Assembly (NCBI GenBank): GCA_910588075.1
Contig: CAJUOS010000040.1
Coordinates: forward strand, 1-22,974
Origin: an uncultured Erysipelotrichaceae bacterium
Lineage (GTDB): Bacteria > Bacillota_I > Bacilli_A > Erysipelotrichales > Coprobacillaceae
Direction: 5' to 3'
DNA length: 22,974 bases
The translations under genes were made by a program, and so were the position numbers. Numbering within the stretch: position 1 is the stretch's first letter; each line of letters starts with the position of its first letter. Of this stretch, positions 15,419 to 22,974 are shown in pieces. The notes beneath the pieces are model-generated. The model made no database searches. It saw nothing but the letters and a program-made list of their open reading frames with translations, and was not told where the DNA came from.

Positions 15419-18400
15419 CTACATTCCTTTCTTAAAAGCATTAAATGCTTCTACTTTTGCTTGCTCATTTGTTAATCCTTGTTGTTCAAATGAACTGATT
15501 AATGACATCATATGTTTATAATCATGTGGAACAACTTTCTTAAAATGAATAATTTCATTATCAAAGTCATCTAAAATTCTTTTTGCAACTGTTGAATTTG
15601 TATGCTCGTAGTGTTTCTTTATCATATCTTTAAGTTGTTCTTCATCATAACGTGATTGAACATTTGTATATTCTACAAGCTCTTTATTCACATGTGAATA
15701 GAACGTATTTTTTGGATCATAAACATAAGCAATTCCTCCAGACATACCAGCAGCAAAATTTCTTCCTGTTGGTCCTAAAACAACAACCAAACCTCCAGTC
15801 ATATATTCAAGTCCGTGATCTCCCACACCTTCAACAACAGCTGTTGCTCCAGAATTACGCACTGCAAAACGCTCACCTGCAACCCCATTAATATAAGCTT
15901 CTCCAGATGTTGCTCCATATAAAGCAACATTTCCAATAACAATATTTTCTTCTGGTTTAATAAGAGATTCTTTTGGTGGTACAATAACTAATTTCCCACC
16001 TGATAATCCTTTTCCAAAATAATCATTACTATCACCATAAATTTTTAATGTTAAACCTTTAGGAATAAATGCTCCAAAAGATTGTCCACCTGAACCATAA
16101 CAATTCACGATATAAGTATCATCACAAAGAGTTGCTCCATATTTTTGAGTAATTTGTGAGCCAAACAAAGTTCCAAATGATCTATCAATGTTTGTTATTT
16201 GAATATTTAATGTCTTTGACTCTTTTCTTTCTAATGCATTTTTTAATTCTTTATATAAAACTGTTGTATCTTTGACTTCATCTAATTTAAAATCATATGA
16301 ATGGTTAGATTGGAAATAAACATTTGTATTCAATCCATTAGGCACTTCAATCATTTTGGATAAATCAACATTATATTGACAATCAGGCTTCATCTCTAAT
16401 ACATCAACACGTCCTACCATTTCATTAATTGTTCTAAATCCAAGTTCAGCCATATATTCTCTTAATTCTTGAGCAATGAATCTCATAAAATTTTCAACAT
16501 ATTCAGGTTTTCCCTGAAATCTTTTTCGCAAAATTGGATTTTGTGTTGCTACACCTACTGGACATGTATCTAAATGACAAACTCTCATCATAACACATCC
16601 CATAGTTACTAATGGAGCTGTTGCAAATCCATATTCTTCTGCTCCTAATAAAGTCGCTATAGCAAGATCTCTTCCTGTCATTAATTTTCCATCTGTTTCA
16701 ATAACAACACGATCTCTTAAGTCATTCATAATTAATGTTTGATGAGCTTCAGCTAATCCTAACTCCCAAGGAAGTCCAGCATTGTAAACTGAATTTTTAG
16801 GAGCTGCACCTGTTCCCCCATCATATCCAGATATTAAGATAACTCCTGCACCTGCTTTAGCCACACCTGCTGCAACTGTTCCAACACCCGCTTCAGAAAC
16901 AAGCTTAACAGATATTCTGGCATCTTTATTAGCATTTTTTAAATCATAAATCAATTGTGCTAAATCTTCTATTGAATAAATATCATGGTGAGGTGGCGGC
17001 GAAATCAATCCTACTCCTGGCGTAGAATGTCTTGTCTTTGCTATCCATGGATAAACTTTACCGCCTGGCAAATGTCCACCCTCCCCAGGTTTTGCACCTT
17101 GTGCCATCTTAATTTGAATTTCTTGAGCACTACATAAATACTCACTTGTGACTCCAAAACGTCCTGAAGCAACTTGCTTAATTGCTGAACATTGACTATC
17201 CCCATTTTCTAAAGGATGAAATCTCTCTTGGTCTTCTCCACCTTCACCACTATTTGATTTAGCATGTAATCTATTCATCGCTATAGCCATTGTCTCATGT
17301 GCTTCTTTGGAAATAGACCCATATGACATTGCTCCTGTTTTAAATCTTTTCACAATAGAATCAACAGATTCAACTTCGTCAATAGAAATAGCTTTTCTTT
17401 TCTTAAATTGTAATAATCCTCTTAAATGAAGATGAGCACTTTCTTCATCTATCATTTGTGTATATTCCTTAAATAATTGATAATCTCCTAAACGTGTTGC
17501 TTGTTGTAATTTATGAATAGTTGCAGGATTATATAAATGTTCTTCTTTTCCTGATCGTTCTTTATGATCCCCTGCACTTTCCAAAGTTACATCTACATCT
17601 AAACCTAATGGATCATAGACTTTATCATGACGATACTCTACATCCTTTTCTATATCTTTAATTGTTTTCCCTTTAATTCTACTTGCTGTATGAGAAAAAT
17701 ATTTATCAACAACTTCACTGGATAAACCAATCACTTCAAAATTCTGAGAACCTCTATATGATTGAATTGTACTAATTCCCATTTTTGATGCTATTTTAAT
17801 AATTCCATGTAGTATACCATCATTATAATCATTAACTGCTGCATAATAATCTTTGTCTAACAGACCTTGGTCTATTAAATCAAAAATAGTATCTTGAGCT
17901 AAATATCCATTTACAGCACTTGCTCCATAACCTAATAAAGTCGCATAATGATGAACTTCTCGCGGTTCTGCTGACTCTAAAATAAGTGCTAAACTATTTC
18001 TTTTTTTAGTACGTACCAAATAAGAATTGACTGCACCTACAGCAAGTAATGATGGAATAGGTAAATGATTATCATCGACTGATCTATCTGTTAAAATAAC
18101 AATATTACAACCATCATGATAAACTTTATCAACCTCTACAAATACTCTATCAATAGCTTTCTCTAATGATGTATTTTTAATATATGTGATATCTACTACA
18201 CCAACTTTAAAGCCTTCTTTTTTAATATTTTTTATTTTTAAAATATCTGTATTACTTAAAATAGGATGATTAATTTTTAATAACTGACAATTTTCTGGTT
18301 TATCTTCTAACATATTTCCATCCCTACCAATACAAATACTTGTTGAAGTAATAATTTCTTCTCTAATAGCATCAATAGGTGGATTTGTCACTTGTGCAAA

Positions 18401-19930
18401 CAATTGTTTAAAATAAGAAAATAATAAAGGATGTCTTTGTGATAAGACTGCTATTGGCGTATCATTTCCCATAGCTACTATTTCTTCATTTCCTGTTAAA
18501 GCTAACTTCTTAATATAATTAGTATCTTCATAACTATACCCATGAATCATTTGTAATCTTGTTAAATCATCACCTGTATATCTTTCAACTTTCATATTAG
18601 GAATACGAATATCTTTGAGTTGAAGTAAATGACTTTCCAACCATTCTCCATATGGTTGTTTTGTTGCATACATTTCTTTTAAATCATCATCTTTGATTAA
18701 TTGACCTTTTAAAGTATCAACCAATAACATCTTTCCTGGTCTCAATCTTTCTTTTAATACAATTTGATCTGCTGGAATATCTAATACTCCTACTTCAGAT
18801 GAAAGAATTAAATAATTATCTTTTGTAATGTAGTATCGAGAAGGTCTTAATCCATTTCTATCTAATACAGCTCCCATAACTTCTCCATCACTAAATAAAA
18901 TAGAAGCTGGGCCATCCCATGGTTCCATCAATGTGGCATTATATTCATAGAAATCTTTTTTCGCTTGAGACATACTTTTATCATTTTCATATGGTTCTGG
19001 TATACACATCATAACTGCTCTAGGTAATTCCACACCAGACATAACTAAAAATTCTAAAGTATTATCTAACATAGCTGAATCAGAACCATTAACATCAACA
19101 ACTGGATAAACTTTTCTTGTATCAATTTTATCTGTATACATATTTTCTTCTCGACATAACATATTGTTTGCATTACCTTTAATCGTATTAATTTCTCCAT
19201 TATGCACAATAAAACGATTAGGATGCGCTCGGCGCCAAGATGGCATTGTATTTGTAGAAAAACGTGAATGAACAAGAGCTATTGCACTTTTATAATCTTC
19301 ATCTTGTAAATCTTTAAAGAATAGTCTTAATTGTTGAACTAAAAACATCCCTTTATAAACAATTGTACGACTAGATAAAGAACATATATACGTATCTTCA
19401 AATTGACTCTGTTCAAAGATTCGCCTTGCTTGATATAATTTTCTGTCAAAATCTAAACCCTTTTCTATATCTTGAGACTTTCCTATAAATGCCTGGCAAA
19501 TATATGGTATTGCATCCATTGCCTTTTTACCTAAAACCTTAGGAAATGTCGGAACCTCTCTCCACCCTAAAAATGTCAAATTTTCTTTTTTAATAATTGT
19601 TTCAAACATTTTTTTAATACGTGCTCTCATCTTTTCATCTTGTGGCATAAAAAACATACCTACACCAAACTCCCCTTCACCAGGCAAAGAAAATGCTGTA
19701 ACATTTTTTTTGAAATAACGATATGGAATTTGAGTTAAAATACCAACTCCATCCCCTGTTTCACCTGTTGCATCTTGACCAGCACGATGTTCTAATTGCT
19801 CAACAATTTTTAATGCCTGACTTACAGTACGATGTGTTTTTAATCCTTTAATATTGACAACAGCTCCAATTCCACAATTATCATGTTCAAAAGATTGATC
19901 ATATAAACCTAACTTCTGTTGTTTATTCAT
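15419..19930 (-). CDS. gltB: Glutamate synthase, large subunit
   Basis: Transfers the glutamine amide to 2-oxoglutarate, giving two glutamates; with glutamine synthetase this is the GS-GOGAT cycle of ammonia assimilation. The 1503-residue protein has a class II glutaminase domain whose nucleophile is Cys19 (FEHDNCGIG), implying removal of an 18-residue propeptide. A central domain, an FMN-binding synthase barrel (SVKLVSEAGVG, ISGYDGGTGAAP), a 3Fe-4S cluster at Cys1112, 1118 and 1123 (C-x5-C-x4-C) and a C-terminal GXGXG domain follow. Length is normal. GGGGG lies eight bases before the ATG. The 133 bases upstream hold a terminator hairpin and a large inverted repeat, suggesting regulated expression apart from glnA. 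Confidence 0.98.
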   Translation of the reverse strand: MNKQQKLGLYDQSFEHDNCGIGAVVNIKGLKTHRTVSQALKIVEQLEHRAGQDATGETGDGVGILTQIPYRYFKKNVTAFSLPGEGEFGVGMFFMPQDEKMRARIKKMFETIIKKENLTFLGWREVPTFPKVLGKKAMDAIPYICQAFIGKSQDIEKGLDFDRKLYQARRIFEQSQFEDTYICSLSSRTIVYKGMFLVQQLRLFFKDLQDEDYKSAIALVHSRFSTNTMPSWRRAHPNRFIVHNGEINTIKGNANNMLCREENMYTDKIDTRKVYPVVDVNGSDSAMLDNTLEFLVMSGVELPRAVMMCIPEPYENDKSMSQAKKDFYEYNATLMEPWDGPASILFSDGEVMGAVLDRNGLRPSRYYITKDNYLILSSEVGVLDIPADQIVLKERLRPGKMLLVDTLKGQLIKDDDLKEMYATKQPYGEWLESHLLQLKDIRIPNMKVERYTGDDLTRLQMIHGYSYEDTNYIKKLALTGNEEIVAMGNDTPIAVLSQRHPLLFSYFKQLFAQVTNPPIDAIREEIITSTSICIGRDGNMLEDKPENCQLLKINHPILSNTDILKIKNIKKEGFKVGVVDITYIKNTSLEKAIDRVFVEVDKVYHDGCNIVILTDRSVDDNHLPIPSLLAVGAVNSYLVRTKKRNSLALILESAEPREVHHYATLLGYGASAVNGYLAQDTIFDLIDQGLLDKDYYAAVNDYNDGILHGIIKIASKMGISTIQSYRGSQNFEVIGLSSEVVDKYFSHTASRIKGKTIKDIEKDVEYRHDKVYDPLGLDVDVTLESAGDHKERSGKEEHLYNPATIHKLQQATRLGDYQLFKEYTQMIDEESAHLHLRGLLQFKKRKAISIDEVESVDSIVKRFKTGAMSYGSISKEAHETMAIAMNRLHAKSNSGEGGEDQERFHPLENGDSQCSAIKQVASGRFGVTSEYLCSAQEIQIKMAQGAKPGEGGHLPGGKVYPWIAKTRHSTPGVGLISPPPHHDIYSIEDLAQLIYDLKNANKDARISVKLVSEAGVGTVAAGVAKAGAGVILISGYDGGTGAAPKNSVYNAGLPWELGLAEAHQTLIMNDLRDRVVIETDGKLMTGRDLAIATLLGAEEYGFATAPLVTMGCVMMRVCHLDTCPVGVATQNPILRKRFQGKPEYVENFMRFIAQELREYMAELGFRTINEMVGRVDVLEMKPDCQYNVDLSKMIEVPNGLNTNVYFQSNHSYDFKLDEVKDTTVLYKELKNALERKESKTLNIQITNIDRSFGTLFGSQITQKYGATLCDDTYIVNCYGSGGQSFGAFIPKGLTLKIYGDSNDYFGKGLSGGKLVIVPPKESLIKPEENIVIGNVALYGATSGEAYINGVAGERFAVRNSGATAVVEGVGDHGLEYMTGGLVVVLGPTGRNFAAGMSGGIAYVYDPKNTFYSHVNKELVEYTNVQSRYDEEQLKDMIKKHYEHTNSTVAKRILDDFDNEIIHFKKVVPHDYKHMMSLISSFEQQGLTNEQAKVEAFNAFKKGM

Positions 19931-19961
19931 TATAAAATCCCCCTATATTTTCCTTCTTAAT

Positions 19962-19982
19962 AAAAAAGAGACAAATGTCTCT
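19962..19982 (-). terminator. Terminator between glnA and gltB
   Basis: The minus strand forms a 6-bp stem, AGAGAC and GTCTCT around ATTT, followed by TTTTT. It is about 80 bases beyond the glnA stop and 32 before the gltB start. It could end glnA transcripts or act as an attenuator for gltB. A GTCT just upstream could compete for AGAC. Confidence 0.7.
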
Positions 19983-19992
19983 ATAGACAATT

Positions 19993-19998
19993 ATTATA
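19993..19998 (-). promoter_or_regulatory. Possible -10 box for gltBD
   Basis: The minus strand reads TATAAT, but the -35 region 17 bases upstream is TAAGTT, which is poor. A promoter here would need an activator, as gltAB of Bacillus subtilis needs GltC. It would place the adjacent inverted repeat upstream of the start point. Confidence 0.35.
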
Positions 19999-20002
19999 TG
20001 AA

Positions 20003-20052
20003 CGGGGAATATAAGAACTTATATAGAGGATAAAAGCATCTATTATTCCCCG
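20003..20052 (-). promoter_or_regulatory. Structured inverted repeat between glnA and gltB
   Basis: Two perfect 9-base arms, CGGGGAATA (20044-20052 on the minus strand) and TATTCCCCG (20003-20011), enclose 32 bases that hold two smaller hairpins: ATAGAT/ATC..TCTAT with a bulge, and a short TAA/TTA pair. As RNA this would fold as a three-way junction. The UCCCC of the 3' arm can also pair with GGGGA in the gltB ribosome binding site (19938-19942). As DNA it could be a regulator site overlapping the -35 region. No U-tract follows, so it is not a terminator. Confidence 0.5.
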
Positions 20053-20063
20053 CCATTATAATT

Positions 20064-22142
20064 TTAAATACCAAATAATAAATCTACATATGTTGGAATT
20101 GGCCAATAAGCATCATCAACAATTTCTTCTATTTCATCAACTGTTTCTCTTAATGACTGCATTGTTTGAAACACATCATCACGCCAAATACTTGCTACTT
20201 CAAACACATCCACATCACTATTTTGAGCTTTTGAAACATTCTTTTCTAATAAATTTAATTTTTCTTTCATTTCACTCAATAAAATTGATAACTGATGAGC
20301 ATCATCCTTTAAGAATGGAGCAGCAATACCAGCTAATTGTGTTGCTGAAACTTCTTGAGAGACCTTTTCAAGATAATGACATGCTACAGGATATAACTGT
20401 GTTTTTGCCATTTTAATAGCTGTTAAAGCTTCTACTTGAATAACTTTCATATAGTTTTCTAATAAAATTTCATAACGTGAGTTTAATTCAACGCTAGAAT
20501 AAATACCAAGTTTATCTAACATATCAATATATTTTTGATTTTTCAAACACTTAAGTGCATCAACTGTATTTTTATGATTTGGAAGTCCACGTTTTTCTGC
20601 TTCTTTTTCCCATTCTGCAGAATACCCATCTCCATTAAAAATAATACGTTTATGTTCTGAAATAAACTCTTTCACAACTTCTTCAAAAGGCTTTCCTGCC
20701 TCAATAGCATCTGCCATTTCAATCATTTCTTGCGCTAACATAGCATTTAAAATTGTATTTGGACCTGCAACAGATTGTGATGAACCAACTGCACGGAATT
20801 CAAATTTATTACCTGTAAATGCGAATGGCGATGTCCTGTTTCTATCAGTATTGTCTTTAGAGAATGTAGGTACTACAGATACACCAGTTTCAAATCTCAC
20901 TTTTTCTTCTTTATCAACCTTTTTACCAGTACAAATTTCTTCTACTAACGCATCTAACTCTTCTCCTAAAAACATAGAGATGATGGCTGGTGGAGCTTCA
21001 TTCGCTCCTAATCTATGATCATTTCCAGCTGAAGCAATAGACATACGTAATAATTCTGCATATTCATCAACTGCTTTAATCGTACATGCTAATGTTGCTA
21101 AAAACGGTTTGTTTTCAATTGGATTTTTTCCTGGATTGAATAAATTAATTCCAGTATTTGTTGTCACAGACCAGTTATTGTGTTTTCCAGAACCATTAAT
21201 TCCTGCAAATGGTTTTTCATGCAATAAACATCTTAAACCATGCTTTTTAGCAATATCTTGTGCTAATTGCATTAATAAATGGTTATTATCAGTTGTAATA
21301 TTAACTTGTGAATAAACACAAGCAACTTCATGCTGTGCAGGAGCAACTTCATTATGTTTTGTTTTTGATGGAATACCATATTTCCATAACTCATTATCTA
21401 AATCTTTCATGAAAGCTGCAACTTTACGTTTAATAGATCCAAAATAATGATCTTCTAGTTCTTGTCCTTTTGGTGCTTTAGCGCCAAATAAAGTTCGTCC
21501 AGTTAATTTTAAATCCATACGTTTTTGATAATATTGATCATCAACTAAAAAATATTCTTGTTCAGCACCAACTGAAGCAGTTACACTTGTAACTCCCTCT
21601 ACTCCAATCAAAGGCATTAAACGACAAGCAGCATTACTCAATGCATCACTAGATCTTAATAATGGTGTTTTCTTATCCAATGCCTCTCCTGTATATGAAC
21701 AAAATAGTGTTGGTATATATAAAGTATTGTCTTTGACAAATGCAGGTGAAGTACAATCCCATGCTGTATACCCTCTTGCTTCAAATGTAGCACGCAATCC
21801 TCCAGAAGGAAATGATGAAGCATCTGGTTCACCCTTTCTTAAAGTTTTCCCACTAAATTCTAAAACCGCCTTAGATCCTTCAGGTTCTAAAAAAGCATCA
21901 TGCTTTTCAGCTGTTAACCCTGTCATTGGTGTAAACCAATGTGTAAAATGAGTTGCACCATGTTCTACAGCCCAGATTTTCATAGCATTAGCAATAACAG
22001 TTGCACATTCTTTTGATAATTCTTCTCCTTTATCCAACGATTCGTGAAAAGCTTTATAAATTGATTTAGGTATCCTTTCCTTCATCACATCATCAGTAAA
22101 AGCCATACATCCATAATCATCAACTAATTTATTGAATTCCAT
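20064..22142 (-). CDS. glnA: Glutamine synthetase, type III
   Basis: Makes glutamine from glutamate, ammonia and ATP. At 692 residues it is far longer than type I (about 440-470) and matches type III (GlnN), known from Bacteroidetes, some cyanobacteria and gut Bacillota. Type III features include the N-terminal segment THWFTPMTGLTAEKHDAF (65-82) and FSGKTLRKGEPDASSFPSGG. Metal and substrate-site motifs are GAEQEYFLVD (192-201), KHNEVAPAQHEVA (262-274), HEKPFAGINGSGKHNNWS (308-325), GNDHRLGANEAPP and NRTSPFAF. AAGGGGG lies seven bases before the ATG. It has its own consensus promoter and no glnR neighbour. The gene could equally be named glnN. Confidence 0.96.
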   Translation of the reverse strand: MEFNKLVDDYGCMAFTDDVMKERIPKSIYKAFHESLDKGEELSKECATVIANAMKIWAVEHGATHFTHWFTPMTGLTAEKHDAFLEPEGSKAVLEFSGKTLRKGEPDASSFPSGGLRATFEARGYTAWDCTSPAFVKDNTLYIPTLFCSYTGEALDKKTPLLRSSDALSNAACRLMPLIGVEGVTSVTASVGAEQEYFLVDDQYYQKRMDLKLTGRTLFGAKAPKGQELEDHYFGSIKRKVAAFMKDLDNELWKYGIPSKTKHNEVAPAQHEVACVYSQVNITTDNNHLLMQLAQDIAKKHGLRCLLHEKPFAGINGSGKHNNWSVTTNTGINLFNPGKNPIENKPFLATLACTIKAVDEYAELLRMSIASAGNDHRLGANEAPPAIISMFLGEELDALVEEICTGKKVDKEEKVRFETGVSVVPTFSKDNTDRNRTSPFAFTGNKFEFRAVGSSQSVAGPNTILNAMLAQEMIEMADAIEAGKPFEEVVKEFISEHKRIIFNGDGYSAEWEKEAEKRGLPNHKNTVDALKCLKNQKYIDMLDKLGIYSSVELNSRYEILLENYMKVIQVEALTAIKMAKTQLYPVACHYLEKVSQEVSATQLAGIAAPFLKDDAHQLSILLSEMKEKLNLLEKNVSKAQNSDVDVFEVASIWRDDVFQTMQSLRETVDEIEEIVDDAYWPIPTYVDLLFGI

Positions 22143-22190
22143 AACATATCCCCCTTAACAGATATTTTCATACCTCATCTTCATGAAACC

Positions 22191-22219
22191 ATTATATAGA
22201 TATCATTTTATAATGTCAA
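22191..22219 (-). promoter_or_regulatory. Consensus sigma-A promoter of glnA
   Basis: The minus strand has a perfect TTGACA (22214-22219) and a perfect TATAAT (22191-22196) with a 17-base spacer. Transcription would start near 22184, about 42 bases before the glnA ATG. Such a promoter should be strong unless repressed. Confidence 0.92.
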
Positions 22220-22259
22220 TAGTTTTTTATTATGTTAATAATTATTTATCTGATTGTTT

Positions 22260-22276
22260 TGTAATAAATATTTACC
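22260..22276. promoter_or_regulatory. Possible GlnR/TnrA-like operator upstream of glnA
   Basis: TGTAATAAATATTTACC matches TGTNA-N7-TNACA except at the last base. It is centred about 84 bases upstream of the predicted start point. A weaker partner, TGTTAATAATTATTTAT, lies at 22233-22249. The DNA is AT-rich and adjoins an insertion element end, so chance is possible. Confidence 0.35.
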
Positions 22277-22377
22277 AACCATAACTAGTAGTTTTTCAGG
22301 TTTGGGTATAACCCTTCCTTTATTAACAGCACACATATGTACTCTCCTTTGTCTGTCAGCTTGCATTCTTTTTCTCG

Positions 22378-22828
22378 TTACTCTTTAAAAAAGTCTCTTG
22401 AATCGAATAATGCTAATTGCTTGATCTTTCTATCTACTTCCAATTGTTTCGCTATATATTCCTTTATCTCTTTTGCATTTTTTCCTACTGTATCTACATC
22501 GTATCCTCTACACCAAAATTCTCTATTTTGATATGCAAACTGCATGTTTCCAAATCTTTAAAATATCATTAAACTGATTTTTCCTTTTAAATATCCCATA
22601 AAACTCAATACACTTAATTTTGATGGTATACTTAACAATAAATGTACATTCTTCTTTTATAATTTCTACTCCCTTCTATGCACAACCTTCTTATTATATC
22701 TCTTATTTCTGCTCTCTTATCTTCATAAAATACTTTCCTTCTATATTTTGATGCAAATACAACACGATACTTACAATTCCATTTTATATATGTGCTCAAC
22801 TATTTATGACGTTATTTTGTTCTTTCAA
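22378..22828 (-). pseudogene. tnpA: IS200-like transposase TnpA, broken by stops and frameshifts
   Basis: On the minus strand, AGGAGG is followed by a TTG start at 22828 (TTG AAA GAA CAA AAT). The frame stops at TGA after about ten codons. Pieces in shifted frames read KWNCKYRVVFASKYRRKVF, then RAEIRDIIRRLC, then VHLLLSIPS, then MGYLKGKISLMIF-stop-RFGNMQFAYQNREFWCRGY, and end KEIKEYIAKQLEVDRK...LFDSRDFFKE, stop at 22378. This order matches IS200-type Y1 transposases. The first histidine of the catalytic HUH motif appears deleted, since the segment before VHLLL lacks the usual CPDH. The tyrosine in KEYIAKQ, probably the catalytic one, is kept. The gene is non-functional. Confidence 0.8.
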
Positions 22829-22860
22829 TTTAATGTCCTCCTATTGCGTTAAAGCTCTTC

Positions 22861-22888
22861 AAAACCACATGACTATCATGTAGGTTTT
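22861..22888 (-). repeat. Subterminal hairpin upstream of the transposase remnant
   Basis: A 12-bp stem with a single-base bulge and a three-base loop lies about 35 bases before the transposase start. It fits the left-end hairpin that IS200-family transposases recognise. Confidence 0.65.
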
Positions 22889-22974
22889 ATTAAATACAAA
22901 AAAGGAAATACCTCAGTATCAATGTCATTAAGTTAAGTGTTTGATGATATGTGAGGAGTTCATGTAAAATGGGC

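Larger units (their letters stand above)
22270..22890 (-). mobile_element. Decayed IS200/IS605-type insertion sequence
   Basis: About 620 bases holding a broken Y1-type transposase gene, preceded by a strong subterminal hairpin at 22861-22888 (AAAACC-T-ACATGA, TAG loop, TCATGT-GGTTTT) and followed by a small hairpin GGGTTATACCC at 22304-22314. Elements of this family have hairpin ends and no terminal inverted repeats or target duplication, so exact borders cannot be read by eye. No tnpB partner is present. It is probably immobile unless a related transposase acts in trans. Confidence 0.65.

Noticed and set aside
20003..20052. Intrinsic terminator of glnA
   Set aside because: The arms are strong, but the loop is 32 bases and no U-tract follows. 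The true terminator form is at 19962-19982.
20090..20416. Plus-strand 108-codon frame inside glnA
   Set aside because: It is the mirror frame of a well-supported glutamine synthetase and has the low-complexity composition typical of antisense frames in AT-rich genes.
22337..22531. Plus-strand 64-codon reading frame upstream of glnA
   Set aside because: It is antisense to the 3' part of the transposase remnant, whose minus-strand translation matches a known family. It has no convincing ribosome binding site or recognisable motif.
22900..22930. Terminator near the right edge (ATAC/GTAT stem followed by T6 on the minus strand)
   Set aside because: The stem is only four to five pairs and is separated from the T-run by TTCC, so it is too weak to call.

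Overview
The window looks like chromosomal DNA from a low-GC Gram-positive bacterium. The DNA is very AT-rich, ribosome binding sites are strong, there is a T-box leader, the division genes include divIB, ftsW and ftsA, and the glutamine synthetase is of the large type III class. This fits a gut Bacillota member, possibly of the Erysipelotrichia, but that placement is inferred from gene style and not from any marker comparison. Every recognised gene reads on the minus strand, so transcription runs from right to left.

Right to left, the window starts with a decayed IS200/IS605-type element (about 22270-22890). Next comes a nitrogen block: glnA (type III glutamine synthetase), gltB and gltD (glutamate synthase), carA and carB (carbamoyl phosphate synthetase), and asnB (glutamine-hydrolysing asparagine synthetase). 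Each of these enzymes makes glutamine or spends its amide nitrogen (gltD is the electron-feeding partner of gltB). The block is split into units with different control signals. glnA has a consensus sigma-A promoter. gltB is preceded by a large inverted repeat and a terminator hairpin. carAB has a consensus promoter, a 28-codon leader reading frame and an overlapping terminator. asnB has a consensus promoter and a T-box leader whose specifier reads AAC (Asn).

The left third is a compact division and cell wall cluster, ftsW-murG-murB-divIB-ftsA-ftsZ. A terminator after asnB, another between divIB and ftsA, and one right after ftsZ divide it into at least two transcription units. proC (proline synthesis) follows as a separate gene with an unusual hairpin between its ribosome binding site and its start codon. 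A T-rich tandem repeat closes the window.

The protein-coding genes are ordinary. The most interesting material is in the leaders: the carAB leader peptide/terminator, the structured element between glnA and gltB, and the asnB T-box, which lacks a recognisable canonical T-box sequence. Several start codons were moved inward from the longest reading frame because a good ribosome binding site fits an internal start (ftsZ, divIB, murG, ftsW, carA).
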